Part shown: positions 43,650 to 52,314 of the stretch, piece by piece | Position numbering within the stretch: position 1 is the stretch's first letter | Layout: each line of letters opens with the position of its first letter | NCBI GenBank assembly: GCA_041628615.1 | Contig: JBFKOW010000002.1 | Span: 1 to 60,781, forward strand | Direction of reading: 5' to 3' | From: JAMWZF01 sp041628615 | Lineage (GTDB): Bacteria; Pseudomonadota; Alphaproteobacteria; Rhodobacterales; Rhodobacteraceae | DNA length: 60,781 bases | Notes under the pieces: generated by a model | Database searches by the model: none | What the model saw: only the letters and a program-made list of their open reading frames with translations | What the model was told of the DNA's origin: nothing | Position numbers and translations under genes: made by a program

Positions 43650-44867
43650 TCAGGAGAACGCCTGCAGCCCGGTCTGGGCGCGGCCGAGGATGAGCGCGTG
43701 CACGTCGTGCGCGCCCTCGTAGGTGTTCACGGTCTCGAGGTTCATCATGTGGCGCATCACCTGGAACTCCTCGGAGATCCCGTTGCCGCCATGCATGTCG
43801 CGGGCCAGCCGCGCGATGTCCAGCGCCTTGCCGCAGTTGTTGCGCTTGATGAGCGAGATCATCTCGGGCGCGGCGCGGGCCTCGTCCATCAGCCGCCCGA
43901 CGCGCAGCGCCGCCTGAAGCCCGAGCGCGATCTCGGTCTGCATGTCGGCGAGTTTCTTCTGGTAGAGCTGCATCCCGGCCAGCGGCTTGCCGAACTGCCT
44001 GCGATCGAGCCCGTATTGCCGCGCCGCGTGCCAGCAGAACTCGGCCGCCCCCATCACGCCCCAGGCGATGCCGTAGCGCGCGCGGTTGAGACAGCCGAAG
44101 GGGCCCTTGAGACCCTCCACGCCCGGCAGCAGCGCGTCCTCGGCAACCTCCACCCCGTCCATCACGATCTCGCCGGTGGTCGAGGCGCGCAGGCTCAGCT
44201 TGCCCTCGATCTTCGGCGCCGAAAGACCCGCCAGCCCCTTCTCCAGCACGAAGCCGCGGATCCGGCCGTCATGGGCCTCGGACCTGGCCCAGACCACGAA
44301 GACATCGGCGAAGGGCGCGTTCGAGATCCACGTCTTGGTGCCGCTCAGCAGGTAGCCGCCCGAGACCTTCCGCGCCCGCGCCTTCATGCTGCCGGGATCG
44401 GAACCGGCGTCGGGCTCGGTCAGGCCAAAGCAGCCGATCCACGCCCCTGTCGCGAGTTTCGGCAGGTATTTGCGGCGCTGTTCCTCCGACCCGTAGGCGT
44501 GGATCGGATACATCACCAGCGAGGACTGGACGCTCATCATCGAGCGGTAGCCGCTGTCGACCCGCTCGATCTCGCGGGCGACGAGGCCGTAGCTCACGTA
44601 TCCGGCCCCGAGCCCGCCGTGGTCCTCGGGAATCGTGGTGCCGAGCAGGCCCATCGCCCCCATCTCGGCGAACAGGCCGGGATCGGGGGTCTCGTCGCGG
44701 CAGGCGGCGATGACCCGGGGCTGCAGCACGTCCTGCGCAAAGGCCCGCGCCGCGTCGCGGATCATCCGCTCGTCCTCGTCGAGCTGGTCCTCCAGCCGGA
44801 ACGGGTCATCCCAGGCGAAGGCCGCGAGGTCCGGCGCGTCCTTCGCCCTGAGTGCTGTCATGGTCAT
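43650..44867 (-). CDS. gcdH: Glutaryl-CoA dehydrogenase
   Basis: A 405-residue acyl-CoA dehydrogenase of the glutaryl-CoA type: GLLGTTIPEDHGGLGAGYVS, SLVMYPIHAYGSEEQRRKYL, GCFGLTEPDAGSDPGSM, TKTWISNAP, and the catalytic base Glu 384 in NTYEGAHDVHALILGRA. It oxidises and decarboxylates glutaryl-CoA to crotonyl-CoA with FAD. The start at 44867 forms an ATGA overlap with the aminotransferase; an ATG six bases later is possible. Confidence 0.93.
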   Translation of the reverse strand: MTMTALRAKDAPDLAAFAWDDPFRLEDQLDEDERMIRDAARAFAQDVLQPRVIAACRDETPDPGLFAEMGAMGLLGTTIPEDHGGLGAGYVSYGLVAREIERVDSGYRSMMSVQSSLVMYPIHAYGSEEQRRKYLPKLATGAWIGCFGLTEPDAGSDPGSMKARARKVSGGYLLSGTKTWISNAPFADVFVVWARSEAHDGRIRGFVLEKGLAGLSAPKIEGKLSLRASTTGEIVMDGVEVAEDALLPGVEGLKGPFGCLNRARYGIAWGVMGAAEFCWHAARQYGLDRRQFGKPLAGMQLYQKKLADMQTEIALGLQAALRVGRLMDEARAAPEMISLIKRNNCGKALDIARLARDMHGGNGISEEFQVMRHMMNLETVNTYEGAHDVHALILGRAQTGLQAFS

Positions 44868-46042
44868 GCGGGCACACCTTCCAGAGCTTCGGTGATGCGC
44901 GCGATCCCCTCCCTCAGGGTCGCGTCGCCGTAGGCGAAGGACAGGCGCAGGTGGCCGGGCAGGCCGAACGCACGGCCGGGTACGACGGCGACCCCGGCCG
45001 TCTCCATCAGCCACGCGCAGAGGTCCGCATCGTCCTCGAACCGGCCGCCCCCGGCCTTCAGCAGACCGGTGACCGACGGGAAGGCGTAGAACGCGCCGTC
45101 CGGCTCGGGGCAGGTCATGCCGGGAATGGCGTTCAGAGCCGCGACGACGAGCCTGCGCCTTGCGTCGAGGATCGCGCGCCGTTCGTCGAGGATCGCGGGA
45201 TCGCCCTGCAGGGCCGCCAGCGCCGCCCATTGCGCGATCGAGCAGGCCCCGGAGGTGACCTGCCCCTGCGCGGCAATCATCGCCCCGATCAGCTCCAGCG
45301 GCCCGACGCCCCAGCCCAACCGCCAGCCGGTCATCGACCAGGCCTTGGAGGCGCCGTTCACGATCAGCGTCCGGTCACGCAGGCCCGGCGCGGCCTCGGC
45401 GGCGGAGGTGAAGGGCACGAAGCTCAGGTGCTCGTAGATCTCGTCCGACAGGAGCCAGACGTGCGGGTGACGGTCGAGGACCGCGGCCAGCGCGGCGATC
45501 TCGGCCCGGCCGTAGATCGCGCCCGACGGATTCGACGGCGAGTTCAGCATCAGCCAGCGGGTGCGCGGCGTGATCGCGGCGGCAAGCTGGTCCGGCGTCA
45601 GCCGGAAGCCCTGCGCCATCGGGCAGGGCACCACCACGGGCACGCCGCCGCACATGCGCACGATGTCCGCATAGCTGGTCCAGTAGGGCGCCGGCATGAT
45701 CACCTCGTCGCCCGAGTCGAGCGTCGCCAGCATGGCGTTGGCGATCACCTGCTTGGCCCCGGTCGAGACCACGGCCTGCGCCGCGCCAACGCCGTAGAGC
45801 GCCGCGACCGCCGCGCGCAGGTCACCGATGCCGGCGGTGGGCGGATAGGTCGTCCGCCCCTCCCGCGCCGCCCGGTGCGCCGCCTCCACAACATGCGGCG
45901 GTGTCGGCATGTCCGGCTCGCCGGTGGACAGCGACAGGATGTCCCGGCCCTCGACCTTCAGGCGCGCGGCACGTTCCGATATCTGGACGATCTCGGACAA
46001 CTCGATGCCGTCGAGCCGACCGGCGCGGCGGAACCCGCCCAT
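44864..46042 (-). CDS. Aspartate-aminotransferase-family aminotransferase (candidate 2-aminoadipate transaminase)
   Basis: A 392-residue fold-type I PLP enzyme of class I/II: LSTGEPDMPTPPHVVEAA, PPTAGIGDLRAAVA, LNSPSNPSGAIYGR, LLSDEIYEHL, the PLP-Lys motif VNGASKAWSMTGWRLGWG, and the substrate-carboxylate Arg in HLRLSFAYG. Position between lysine dehydrogenase and glutaryl-CoA dehydrogenase indicates 2-aminoadipate to 2-oxoadipate. Its ATG shares a base with the previous stop (TGATG). Confidence 0.85.
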   Translation of the reverse strand: MGGFRRAGRLDGIELSEIVQISERAARLKVEGRDILSLSTGEPDMPTPPHVVEAAHRAAREGRTTYPPTAGIGDLRAAVAALYGVGAAQAVVSTGAKQVIANAMLATLDSGDEVIMPAPYWTSYADIVRMCGGVPVVVPCPMAQGFRLTPDQLAAAITPRTRWLMLNSPSNPSGAIYGRAEIAALAAVLDRHPHVWLLSDEIYEHLSFVPFTSAAEAAPGLRDRTLIVNGASKAWSMTGWRLGWGVGPLELIGAMIAAQGQVTSGACSIAQWAALAALQGDPAILDERRAILDARRRLVVAALNAIPGMTCPEPDGAFYAFPSVTGLLKAGGGRFEDDADLCAWLMETAGVAVVPGRAFGLPGHLRLSFAYGDATLREGIARITEALEGVPA

Positions 46043-47109
46043 CAGACCTTGCCTCCGCGGTAATGCGCCCCGGTCCGGGTGGCGAAGAAGTCCTGCAGCG
46101 AAATGTCCTCCTGCCTGAGGAAACCCCGCGCCGGCAGCTTTCCGTCGCGGACCATCTCGATCACCGCGACCACCGACGAGGCCGTCGTCCAGGCGATCGC
46201 GGTCCGTTCGAGCCCGGCGATCTCGATCGGGTAGTAGGCGCGGACGAACTCCTTGCGGAACAGCCGGCCGCCCGTCCGGCCCTCCGCCGCGACATGGATG
46301 TAGACCACGTCGTCGCTCACCGGCGGCTTGGCGTGGACGAGGATCTGGCCCGCCTCCTCGCGCCGCTCGCGCATCAGGAGTTCGTGGAAGAAGAAGTTCA
46401 TCAGCTTCACGTGGCCCGGGTAGCGCATGGTCTTGTAGTCCATGTTCGGGACCCGGTCCTTGTAGGTCTCGCACATCGTGCCGAGCCCGCCGGAGGTGGT
46501 GAAGGCCTCGAGTTCTGTGCCGCCGATGAACAGCTTCTCGACCCATTCCATCGCCGAGACCCACTTGACCTGGCCTTCCTCGATGACCTCGCAGTCGTTG
46601 AGGTATTCGTTCACGACGCCCTCGGCGGACCAGTTGAACGAATATCCCATCAGGCCCGTGGGATGCTGCGGCAGGGCGCCGACCCGCATCTTGCAGGACC
46701 GGCACTCGTCGAACTGCGCGATAAGGTCGGCGCCGACGATCCCGACGAAGCCCGGCGCCAGCCCGCATTGCGGCGCCATCAGGCCCCTGGCGGTCTTCGA
46801 CATCTCGATGATCGCCTTGGTGGTCGGAACGTCCTCGGTCAGGTCGAAGTAGTGGATGCCGGCGGCGTGGGCCGCCGCCGCGACGTCGGCGTTCAGGTGA
46901 TAGGGCAGACAGGACAGCACACCGTCGACCGGGGCCAGCGCCGAGGCGAGAGCCTGCGGATCGGCGACCGAGACCCGGCGGGTTTCGAACGGCAGGTCGC
47001 GGGCGGGCGGCGTTGCGTCGATGCCGGTCACCGCGAAGCCGCTCTCGTGCAGAAGCTCGGCGGCCAGCGTCCCGACCTTGCCCAGCCCCAGTACCGCGAT
47101 GGTCTTCAT
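46042..47109 (-). CDS. Saccharopine dehydrogenase-family lysine dehydrogenase
   Basis: A 355-residue protein with an N-terminal Rossmann fold (IAVLGLGKVGTLAAELL) and the saccharopine dehydrogenase-family body: SCLPYHLNADVAAAAHAAG, CGLAPGFVGIVGADLIAQF and GYSFNWSAEGVVNEYLN. Size and lack of a lysine-ketoglutarate reductase part fit L-lysine 6-dehydrogenase, which makes piperideine-6-carboxylate from lysine with NAD. It is the first gene of the leftward operon. The ATG at 47109 has GGAGG eight bases upstream; a GTG at 47115 is too close to it. Confidence 0.83.
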   Translation of the reverse strand: MKTIAVLGLGKVGTLAAELLHESGFAVTGIDATPPARDLPFETRRVSVADPQALASALAPVDGVLSCLPYHLNADVAAAAHAAGIHYFDLTEDVPTTKAIIEMSKTARGLMAPQCGLAPGFVGIVGADLIAQFDECRSCKMRVGALPQHPTGLMGYSFNWSAEGVVNEYLNDCEVIEEGQVKWVSAMEWVEKLFIGGTELEAFTTSGGLGTMCETYKDRVPNMDYKTMRYPGHVKLMNFFFHELLMRERREEAGQILVHAKPPVSDDVVYIHVAAEGRTGGRLFRKEFVRAYYPIEIAGLERTAIAWTTASSVVAVIEMVRDGKLPARGFLRQEDISLQDFFATRTGAHYRGGKV

Positions 47110-47204
47110 GCACACGTCCTCCGGGGCCTCCGCCCGGCGTCAGGATAGCGGCTTTCCTGTTGAGATTAATACACAGAAAGATACGATATTGATGAGATCA
47201 GGTA
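47110..47204. promoter_or_regulatory. Divergent promoter region between the lysine operon and its LysR gene
   Basis: This short gap is strikingly AT-rich for the window (about 47160-47200). Read leftward it contains TGTGTATTAAT, an extended -10-like element for the lysine operon. A divergently oriented LysR gene sharing the gap is the classic arrangement for activator and target, but I could not fix one clear binding box by eye. Confidence 0.4.
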
Positions 47205-48140
47205 ATGAATGCCGTGAAGCGCTTTCCGAACATCCCGTCGCTCTCGCTGCTCGGCAGCTTCGAAGCCGCCGCCCGCCACGAGAGTTACACGCTCGCCGCA
47301 CAGGAACTCGGGGTCACCCAGGGGGCGGTCAGCAGGCAGGTCCGCGAACTGGAGAACGTGGTCGGGTTTGCGCTGTTCCAGAGGGTCGGACGGTCGGTCA
47401 GGCTGACCGATGCGGGGCGGGCCTTCGCGGCCGGGATCGCGTCCGACCTGGGCCGGCTTCAGACCTCGGTCAATCGCGCGATCGCCGGCGGCGAGGCGGT
47501 CTCGCTCCTGACGATCGCCGTCCTGCCGACATTCGCGTCGCGCTGGCTGGTGCCCCGGCTGCCGGATTTCAAGCGGCTCCGGCCCGGCATCGAACTCGAA
47601 CTGCAGAGCCGGTCGGAACCGTTCGACCTGCAGCACGGCCAGGTGGACCTGGCGATCCACTACGGGCGCGCGGACTGGCCGGGCGCGCGGCTGGTCCACC
47701 TGTGCCCGGAGGACCTCGTCGTCGTCGCCTCGCCCGACCTGGTGGAGCGGTTCGACCTCGCCGGAGCGGGGCGTCCCTTCGACGCGCCGCTGCTGCATCT
47801 GACCTCCCGGCCGGACCTGTGGGCACGGTACTGGACGCAGCTCGGGATGCCCGGGCGGAACACCTTTCCCGGCCCGCGCTTCGACCAGTTCTCGATGCTG
47901 ATTTCCGGGGCCATCGCCGGCCTCGGGGTGGCGATCCTACCGGCCTACCTGATCGAGAGCGAACTGGCCTCGGGCAGTCTCCGGGCGGTCGGACAGGTGG
48001 CGGCGGCACCGGACGAAGGGTATTTCGTCGCGACACCGATGGGGCGGTCGAGCGAGCTGGCCCGCGCCTTTTCCGACTGGCTGAGGCGACAGGTCCGCCG
48101 GCGGGCCGGGCGGGCGGGAAACCGCGGCCCGGCGCGATAG
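47205..48140 (+). CDS. LysR-family regulator (GcvA-like) of the lysine operon
   Basis: A 311-residue LysR protein. The winged helix-turn-helix lies near residues 12-60 (SLLGSFEAAARHESYTLAA; LGVTQGAVSRQVRELE), followed by the effector-binding domain (LPTFASRWLVPRLPDF; VDLAIHYGRADWPGARLV; GLGVAILPAYL). The PNIPSL N-terminus and WLVPRLPDF are GcvA-subgroup traits. Divergence from the lysine operon makes that operon the likely target. The C-terminal tail is Arg-rich. Confidence 0.88.
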   Translation: MNAVKRFPNIPSLSLLGSFEAAARHESYTLAAQELGVTQGAVSRQVRELENVVGFALFQRVGRSVRLTDAGRAFAAGIASDLGRLQTSVNRAIAGGEAVSLLTIAVLPTFASRWLVPRLPDFKRLRPGIELELQSRSEPFDLQHGQVDLAIHYGRADWPGARLVHLCPEDLVVVASPDLVERFDLAGAGRPFDAPLLHLTSRPDLWARYWTQLGMPGRNTFPGPRFDQFSMLISGAIAGLGVAILPAYLIESELASGSLRAVGQVAAAPDEGYFVATPMGRSSELARAFSDWLRRQVRRRAGRAGNRGPAR

Positions 48141-48158
48141 GCCGGCGCGGGCGTTGCT

Positions 48159-48196
48159 GGGCCCGGTTCCGCCGCCTGGCGCGGCAGAACCGGCCC
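48159..48196. terminator. Bidirectional terminator-like hairpin between convergent genes
   Basis: GGGCCCGGTTC (48159-48169) pairs with GAACCGGCCC (48187-48196) with one bulged C, and CCGC pairs with GCGG inside. It fills the 59-base gap between the convergent LysR gene and the cysteate lyase gene. No T-run flanks it on either strand. Confidence 0.45.
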
Positions 48197-48199
48197 GGA

Positions 48200-49207
48200 T
48201 CAGGCGACGCGGCCGGTGAACAGGGCGTCGTAGCCGAACAGCGCCGCGGCGCCCCCGGTGTGCAGGAACACGACCCTCTCGCCCTTCCTGAATTGGCCCT
48301 TGCGGACGAGGTCGATCAGGCCGGCGGCACCCTTGGCCGAGTAGACCGGGTCGAGCAGCAGCCCCTCCAGTTCGGCGAACATCCGGATCGCCTCGAGTCC
48401 GCCCTCGGTGGCGATGCCGTAGCCCGCGCCGACGTAATCGGTGTTGGCGACCACGTCCTCGCGCGCGACGACGCCCGGACAGCCCAGCTTTTCGGCGGTG
48501 GCGACGGCGAGGTTGAAGACGTTCTCTTCCTGCTTGGGCTTCGGCGCGCGGACGCCGATGCCCAGCAGCGGGATGCGCGCGTTCATCGCCTTCAGCCCGG
48601 TGATCAGCCCGGCCTGGGTGCCGGCGCTGCCGGTGGCGTGGACGATGTGGTCGACGGTCAGGCCGCGGTCGTTGAACTGGCCCAGCATCTCGAAGGCGCA
48701 GTTGACGTAGCCCAGCGCCCCGGTCGGGTTCGAACCGCCGCCCGGGATGGTGTAGACCTTGCGGCCCTCGGCGCGGAACCGGTCGGCCACCGCTTCCATC
48801 TCGGCGTTCATGTCGCCGCCGCCGGGCCGCTTCTCGGTGGTGGCGCCGTGCAGGTGGTCGAGCAGGACGTTGCCGTTCATGTTGTAGTTCGGATCGTTCG
48901 ACCCGGTCCGGTCCTCGAGCAGGATGTGGCAGGCCATGCCCAGCCGCGCGGCGAAGGCGGCGGTCTGGCGGGCGTGGTTGGACTGGGTCGCGCCCTGGGT
49001 CATCACCATGTCGGCCCCGGCCAGCTCCGCCTCGGCCATCAGGAACTCGAGCTTGCGGGTCTTGTTGCCGCCGGTGGACAGGCCGGTGCAGTCGTCCCGC
49101 TTGATCCAGATTTCCGGGCCGCCCAGCTCGGCGCTCAGCCGGTCGAGCCGTTCGAGCGGCGTGGGCAGGTGGGCGAGAAACCGGCGGGGATAGCGGGCGA
49201 GATGCAT
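48200..49207 (-). CDS. cuyA: L-cysteate sulfo-lyase / D-cysteine desulfhydrase family PLP enzyme
   Basis: A 335-residue fold-type II PLP enzyme of the ACC deaminase/D-cysteine desulfhydrase family: LPTPLERLDRLSAELGGP, IWIKRDDCTGL, the PLP-Lys in STGGNKTRKLEF, TQGATQSNHARQTAAFAARL and GGGSNPTGALGYVNCAFE. The full pattern, including IPLLGIGVRAPKPKQEENV, is very close to what I recall of the roseobacter cysteate sulfo-lyase CuyA, which splits L-cysteate into pyruvate, sulfite and ammonium. D-cysteine desulfhydrase activity is the alternative. The ATG at 49207 begins the conserved MHLARYP; a frame to 49303 is not needed. A LysR gene diverges from it. Confidence 0.8.
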   Translation of the reverse strand: MHLARYPRRFLAHLPTPLERLDRLSAELGGPEIWIKRDDCTGLSTGGNKTRKLEFLMAEAELAGADMVMTQGATQSNHARQTAAFAARLGMACHILLEDRTGSNDPNYNMNGNVLLDHLHGATTEKRPGGGDMNAEMEAVADRFRAEGRKVYTIPGGGSNPTGALGYVNCAFEMLGQFNDRGLTVDHIVHATGSAGTQAGLITGLKAMNARIPLLGIGVRAPKPKQEENVFNLAVATAEKLGCPGVVAREDVVANTDYVGAGYGIATEGGLEAIRMFAELEGLLLDPVYSAKGAAGLIDLVRKGQFRKGERVVFLHTGGAAALFGYDALFTGRVA

Positions 49208-49288
49208 CGGGGGGGCGTCCTTGAGTTGATCTATCCGGGGATTACAGGATAGAAACCTCGCTATCCAGCGGAGACTTTGCATGGTATA

Positions 49289-49303
49289 TTGCATATTCCG
49301 CAA
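49289..49303. promoter_or_regulatory. Candidate LysR box between cuyA and its LysR gene
   Basis: TTGC (49289-49292) and GCAA (49300-49303) flank seven bases, giving the T-N11-A inverted-repeat pattern of LysR-family sites, 20 bases before the regulator ATG. A second pair, CTATCC and GGATAG around ten bases, lies near 49232-49253 closer to cuyA. Confidence 0.35.
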
Positions 49304-49323
49304 GTTGGCGAAGGGCGCCCGGG

Positions 49324-50289
49324 ATGCAGCACGACTGGATCGAGAACATCGTCGCGGTGATCGACGCGGGCTCCTTCGCGCGGGCCGCCGAGCGGCGCAA
49401 CATCACCCAGTCCGCCTTCACCCGCCGGATCGAGGCGATCGAGCGCCAGGTCGGCGCGCCGCTTTTCGACCGGGGCCGCAAGCCGATCGTGCTGCGCCCG
49501 GAGGTGCGGGCGCTGGAGGCGGAGCTGCGGGCGCTGCTGTCGCGCCAGCAGCGGCTGGTGCAGGACCTGCGCACCGCCGCGCGGGATGACGGCCGGGCGC
49601 CGGTCACCCTCGCCTGCCAGCACGCGATCACCTCGACCCTGTCGCCAGGCCTGGTGCGCCGGTTCGCGGCGGCGGGCTGGGAACCCGTCCGCGTGCGGTC
49701 GGGCAACCGGGACGAGTGCCTGTTGCTGCTGGTCTCTGGAGAGGCGGATTTCGTGGTCACCTACGCGGTCGCCGGGTCGGGACCCGAGGCGGGAACCGGG
49801 TTCGTCGAGCATGTCATCGGCCGCGACCGCCTGCTGCCGGTCGCGGTTCCGGGGCTGGGCCTCGACGACAGCGGCCGGCTGCCGGTCATCGGCTACCCGC
49901 CCGACGTGTTCTTCGGCGAGGTCGTCGAGCGCCGCCTGCTGCCCGCCCTGCCCCCGGAGGTCCGGCTGCGGCGGCGGGCCGAAACGGCGCTGACCCTCGC
50001 CGCCTACCGCTACGCGGCGGACGGGCTTGGCGTGGCGTGGCTGCCCGAATCGCTCGTTGCGGCGGACCTGCGCGCCGGGCGGCTGGTGCGTCCGCCGGCC
50101 GCCGGCCCGGACCAGTCGCTCGACGTGCGGCTGATCCGGCTGGCCGAACCGCCGCGCGCCGCCGCGCTGGCGGCATGGGACGTGCTGGCCGCGTCGCCCG
50201 GCCTAGAACGCCTCCCAGATCCGCCGCCCCACGGGATCGAGCCGCTCGGGCGAACAGAACAGCGAGATGGTGAGCCGGGCGACCCATGA
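49324..50289 (+). CDS. LysR-family regulator divergent from cuyA
   Basis: A 321-residue LysR protein: helix-turn-helix region IVAVIDAGSFARAAERRNIT with QSAFTRRIEAIERQVGAPLF, then an effector domain with CQHAITSTLSPGLVRRF and GEADFVVTYAVAG. It resembles the LysR at 50203-51087 in its helix-turn-helix wording, so the two are likely paralogues. Its last 29 codons overlap the end of that convergent gene. The probable target is cuyA. Confidence 0.85.
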   Translation: MQHDWIENIVAVIDAGSFARAAERRNITQSAFTRRIEAIERQVGAPLFDRGRKPIVLRPEVRALEAELRALLSRQQRLVQDLRTAARDDGRAPVTLACQHAITSTLSPGLVRRFAAAGWEPVRVRSGNRDECLLLLVSGEADFVVTYAVAGSGPEAGTGFVEHVIGRDRLLPVAVPGLGLDDSGRLPVIGYPPDVFFGEVVERRLLPALPPEVRLRRRAETALTLAAYRYAADGLGVAWLPESLVAADLRAGRLVRPPAAGPDQSLDVRLIRLAEPPRAAALAAWDVLAASPGLERLPDPPPHGIEPLGRTEQRDGEPGDP

Positions 50290-51087
50290 CGGCCCGCCCA
50301 TCCGGACCAGGGTTCCGGCGGCAAGCTCGTCCTGCACCGAGAATTCGGGCAGCCACGCCACCCCGCCGCCGGCCAGCGCCCGGCGCTTGATCGCTTCGGC
50401 CAGCGCATCCATGTAGCGCAGGTCCAGCGCCGTTTCGCGGTCGCCGATGGTGCGGTCGACCACGGTTCCGAGGAACGTGTCGGGGTCGTAGCTGAGATAG
50501 GGCACGGCGACCCGGCTCGGCCCGCCGAGGGTCCAGCCGTGACGCAGCGCGGCGGCGTGCTGGGCCACCGGGATCAGGTCCTCGGTGCAGATGTCCTTCC
50601 GCACGAAACGGGTCTCGTCGAGGATCGGCTGCACGTGCTGGTGCCGGTAGTAGAGCAGGAAGTCGCAGGCTCCGTCCGTCAGCAGCTGGCAGCAGGCCGC
50701 CATCGTGTCCGAGATCACCCGCGTCCGCAGGTCGGGGATGTCGCGCTCGAACTCGGCGATCCGGGACTGCAGGAAGTTGACCGAGATCGCGTGCAGCGCG
50801 GCGAAGCGCTGCAGCGGCAGCTTGCCCCGCTCGGCGCTGCGGATCGCCTGCCGCGACCCGGTCAGGTCGGCCAGCGCCGACTGCGCCGTGGCGAGGAACT
50901 GCCGCCCGGCGGGGGTGAGTCGCACCGGGTAGCTCGACCGGTCGACGAGCGGCGCGCCGACCCAGGTTTCGAGCGATCGGATCCGGCGGCTGAAGGCGGA
51001 CTGGGTGACGTGCCGCTCCTCGGCGGCGCGGGAGAAGTTGAGCGTCCTCCCGAGACAGACGAAGTCCATCAGCCAGTTGATATCCAC
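50203..51087 (-). CDS. LysR-family regulator divergent from the TRAP operon
   Basis: A 294-residue LysR protein with INWLMDFVCLGRTLNFSRAA and VTQSAFSRRIRSLETWVGA as the DNA-binding part and an effector domain including LHAISVNFLQSRIAEFE and GACDFLLYYRH. It is divergent from the TRAP binding-protein gene 237 bases away and convergent, overlapping by 87 bases, with the cuyA-linked LysR gene. It probably controls the TRAP operon. Confidence 0.86.
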   Translation of the reverse strand: MDINWLMDFVCLGRTLNFSRAAEERHVTQSAFSRRIRSLETWVGAPLVDRSSYPVRLTPAGRQFLATAQSALADLTGSRQAIRSAERGKLPLQRFAALHAISVNFLQSRIAEFERDIPDLRTRVISDTMAACCQLLTDGACDFLLYYRHQHVQPILDETRFVRKDICTEDLIPVAQHAAALRHGWTLGGPSRVAVPYLSYDPDTFLGTVVDRTIGDRETALDLRYMDALAEAIKRRALAGGGVAWLPEFSVQDELAAGTLVRMGGPSWVARLTISLFCSPERLDPVGRRIWEAF

Positions 51088-51324
51088 GGCGCCTCCGGAT
51101 CCGGCGGGGGTCGGCGGCGGCCGGCCGCCCGGCAGCGGCAGGATAGACCCCTGCCCCGGAACTATGCAAATCCGGAATGATTTCTTGTCACATCCGAATT
51201 GGCGCGGCCGGCCGACTTGCGCCTACGCTGGGTGTCGAGGGCGGCGCGCCCTGCGCGTCCCTCCCCCGCTGTCACGGCGGATCGCCGATCCGACCCAGAC
51301 CGGACACCAGACAGGGAGACAGGA

Positions 51325-52314
51325 ATGTCCAAGACGCTGACCACACTCATGACCACCGCCGGCATCACCGCCGCCGCCGTGCTTCCGGCGCAGGCCGAGA
51401 CCACGATCCGGCTGTCCACCTACGTCAACGAGGCCGACATCCGCTACGACGGCTTCGTGCATTTCGCCGAACTCGTGGCCGAGAAGACCGGCGGATCGGT
51501 CGAGATCCAGATCTTCCCCTCCTCCACCCTGCACGGCTGGTCCGAGGGCGTCGACGCGCTTCAGGGCGGCGTCTCGGACATCAGCTGGATCCCGGCCGAC
51601 GACCGGCTGCCCTGCTACCGGGTGACCTCGCTCTACCCGGCCGCCATCGACCTCGAGAACCAGGTGGCGATGGACGCCGCCTATGCCGAACTGATCCGGG
51701 CGGAAGCCGAGTCCGTCGGGCTCGTGCCGCTGTTCAACTCGAACTACTCCTACGACCAGGAGTGGTGGTTCGAGGAGCCGATCGCCGATCTCGGCAAGCT
51801 CGACGGCCAGCAGGTCCGGTCGATCGGGCCGCTGGTGTCGATGATGATTGAGACCTGGGGCGGCAACCCGGTCTTTGTGGCCCCGAAGGAGGTGTTCCAG
51901 TCGGCCGAACGCGGCGTCGTGGACGGCATCAACATGGGCGTCGCCACCTATTCGAGCTGGCAGCTCTGGGACGTGATGCCCTACATGGTCAACGCCAACC
52001 TGTTCTACGGCAACATCCAGTACATGATCAGCAAGGCGACCTTCGACCGCCTGACGCCGGAAGAGCAGGCCGCGCTGACCGAGGCCGCGATGGAGACCGA
52101 GACCTGGCTCAAGCCGCGCTACGAGGACTGGGTCGACCAGCGCGTCGGCAACGCGGTGATGAAGGGCGGCGGCGCCGCCGTCTCGATCAGCCAGGACAAG
52201 CGGATGGAACTGATCAACAGCGTCCAGGGCAAGTGGAACGAGGAAGTCCAGGCCGCCTGCGGCCCGGACCTGAGCGCCAGCATCCTCGGCCTGTTCGCCG
52301 AGAACGCGCCCTGA
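51325..52314 (+). CDS. TRAP transporter substrate-binding protein (DctP family)
   Basis: A 329-residue periplasmic protein with signal peptide MSKTLTTLMTTAGITAAAVL ending near PAQAE. DctP-family features are TIRLSTYVNEADIRYDGFVHF, FPSSTLHGWSEGVDALQGG, GQQVRSIGPLVSMMIETWGG and APKEVFQSAERGVVDGINMG; the Arg in QQVRSIG would hold the ligand carboxylate or sulfonate. The ATG at 51325 has AGGGAGACAGGA upstream. The substrate is unknown; the cysteate lyase next door suggests a sulfonate. Confidence 0.92.
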   Translation: MSKTLTTLMTTAGITAAAVLPAQAETTIRLSTYVNEADIRYDGFVHFAELVAEKTGGSVEIQIFPSSTLHGWSEGVDALQGGVSDISWIPADDRLPCYRVTSLYPAAIDLENQVAMDAAYAELIRAEAESVGLVPLFNSNYSYDQEWWFEEPIADLGKLDGQQVRSIGPLVSMMIETWGGNPVFVAPKEVFQSAERGVVDGINMGVATYSSWQLWDVMPYMVNANLFYGNIQYMISKATFDRLTPEEQAALTEAAMETETWLKPRYEDWVDQRVGNAVMKGGGAAVSISQDKRMELINSVQGKWNEEVQAACGPDLSASILGLFAENAP

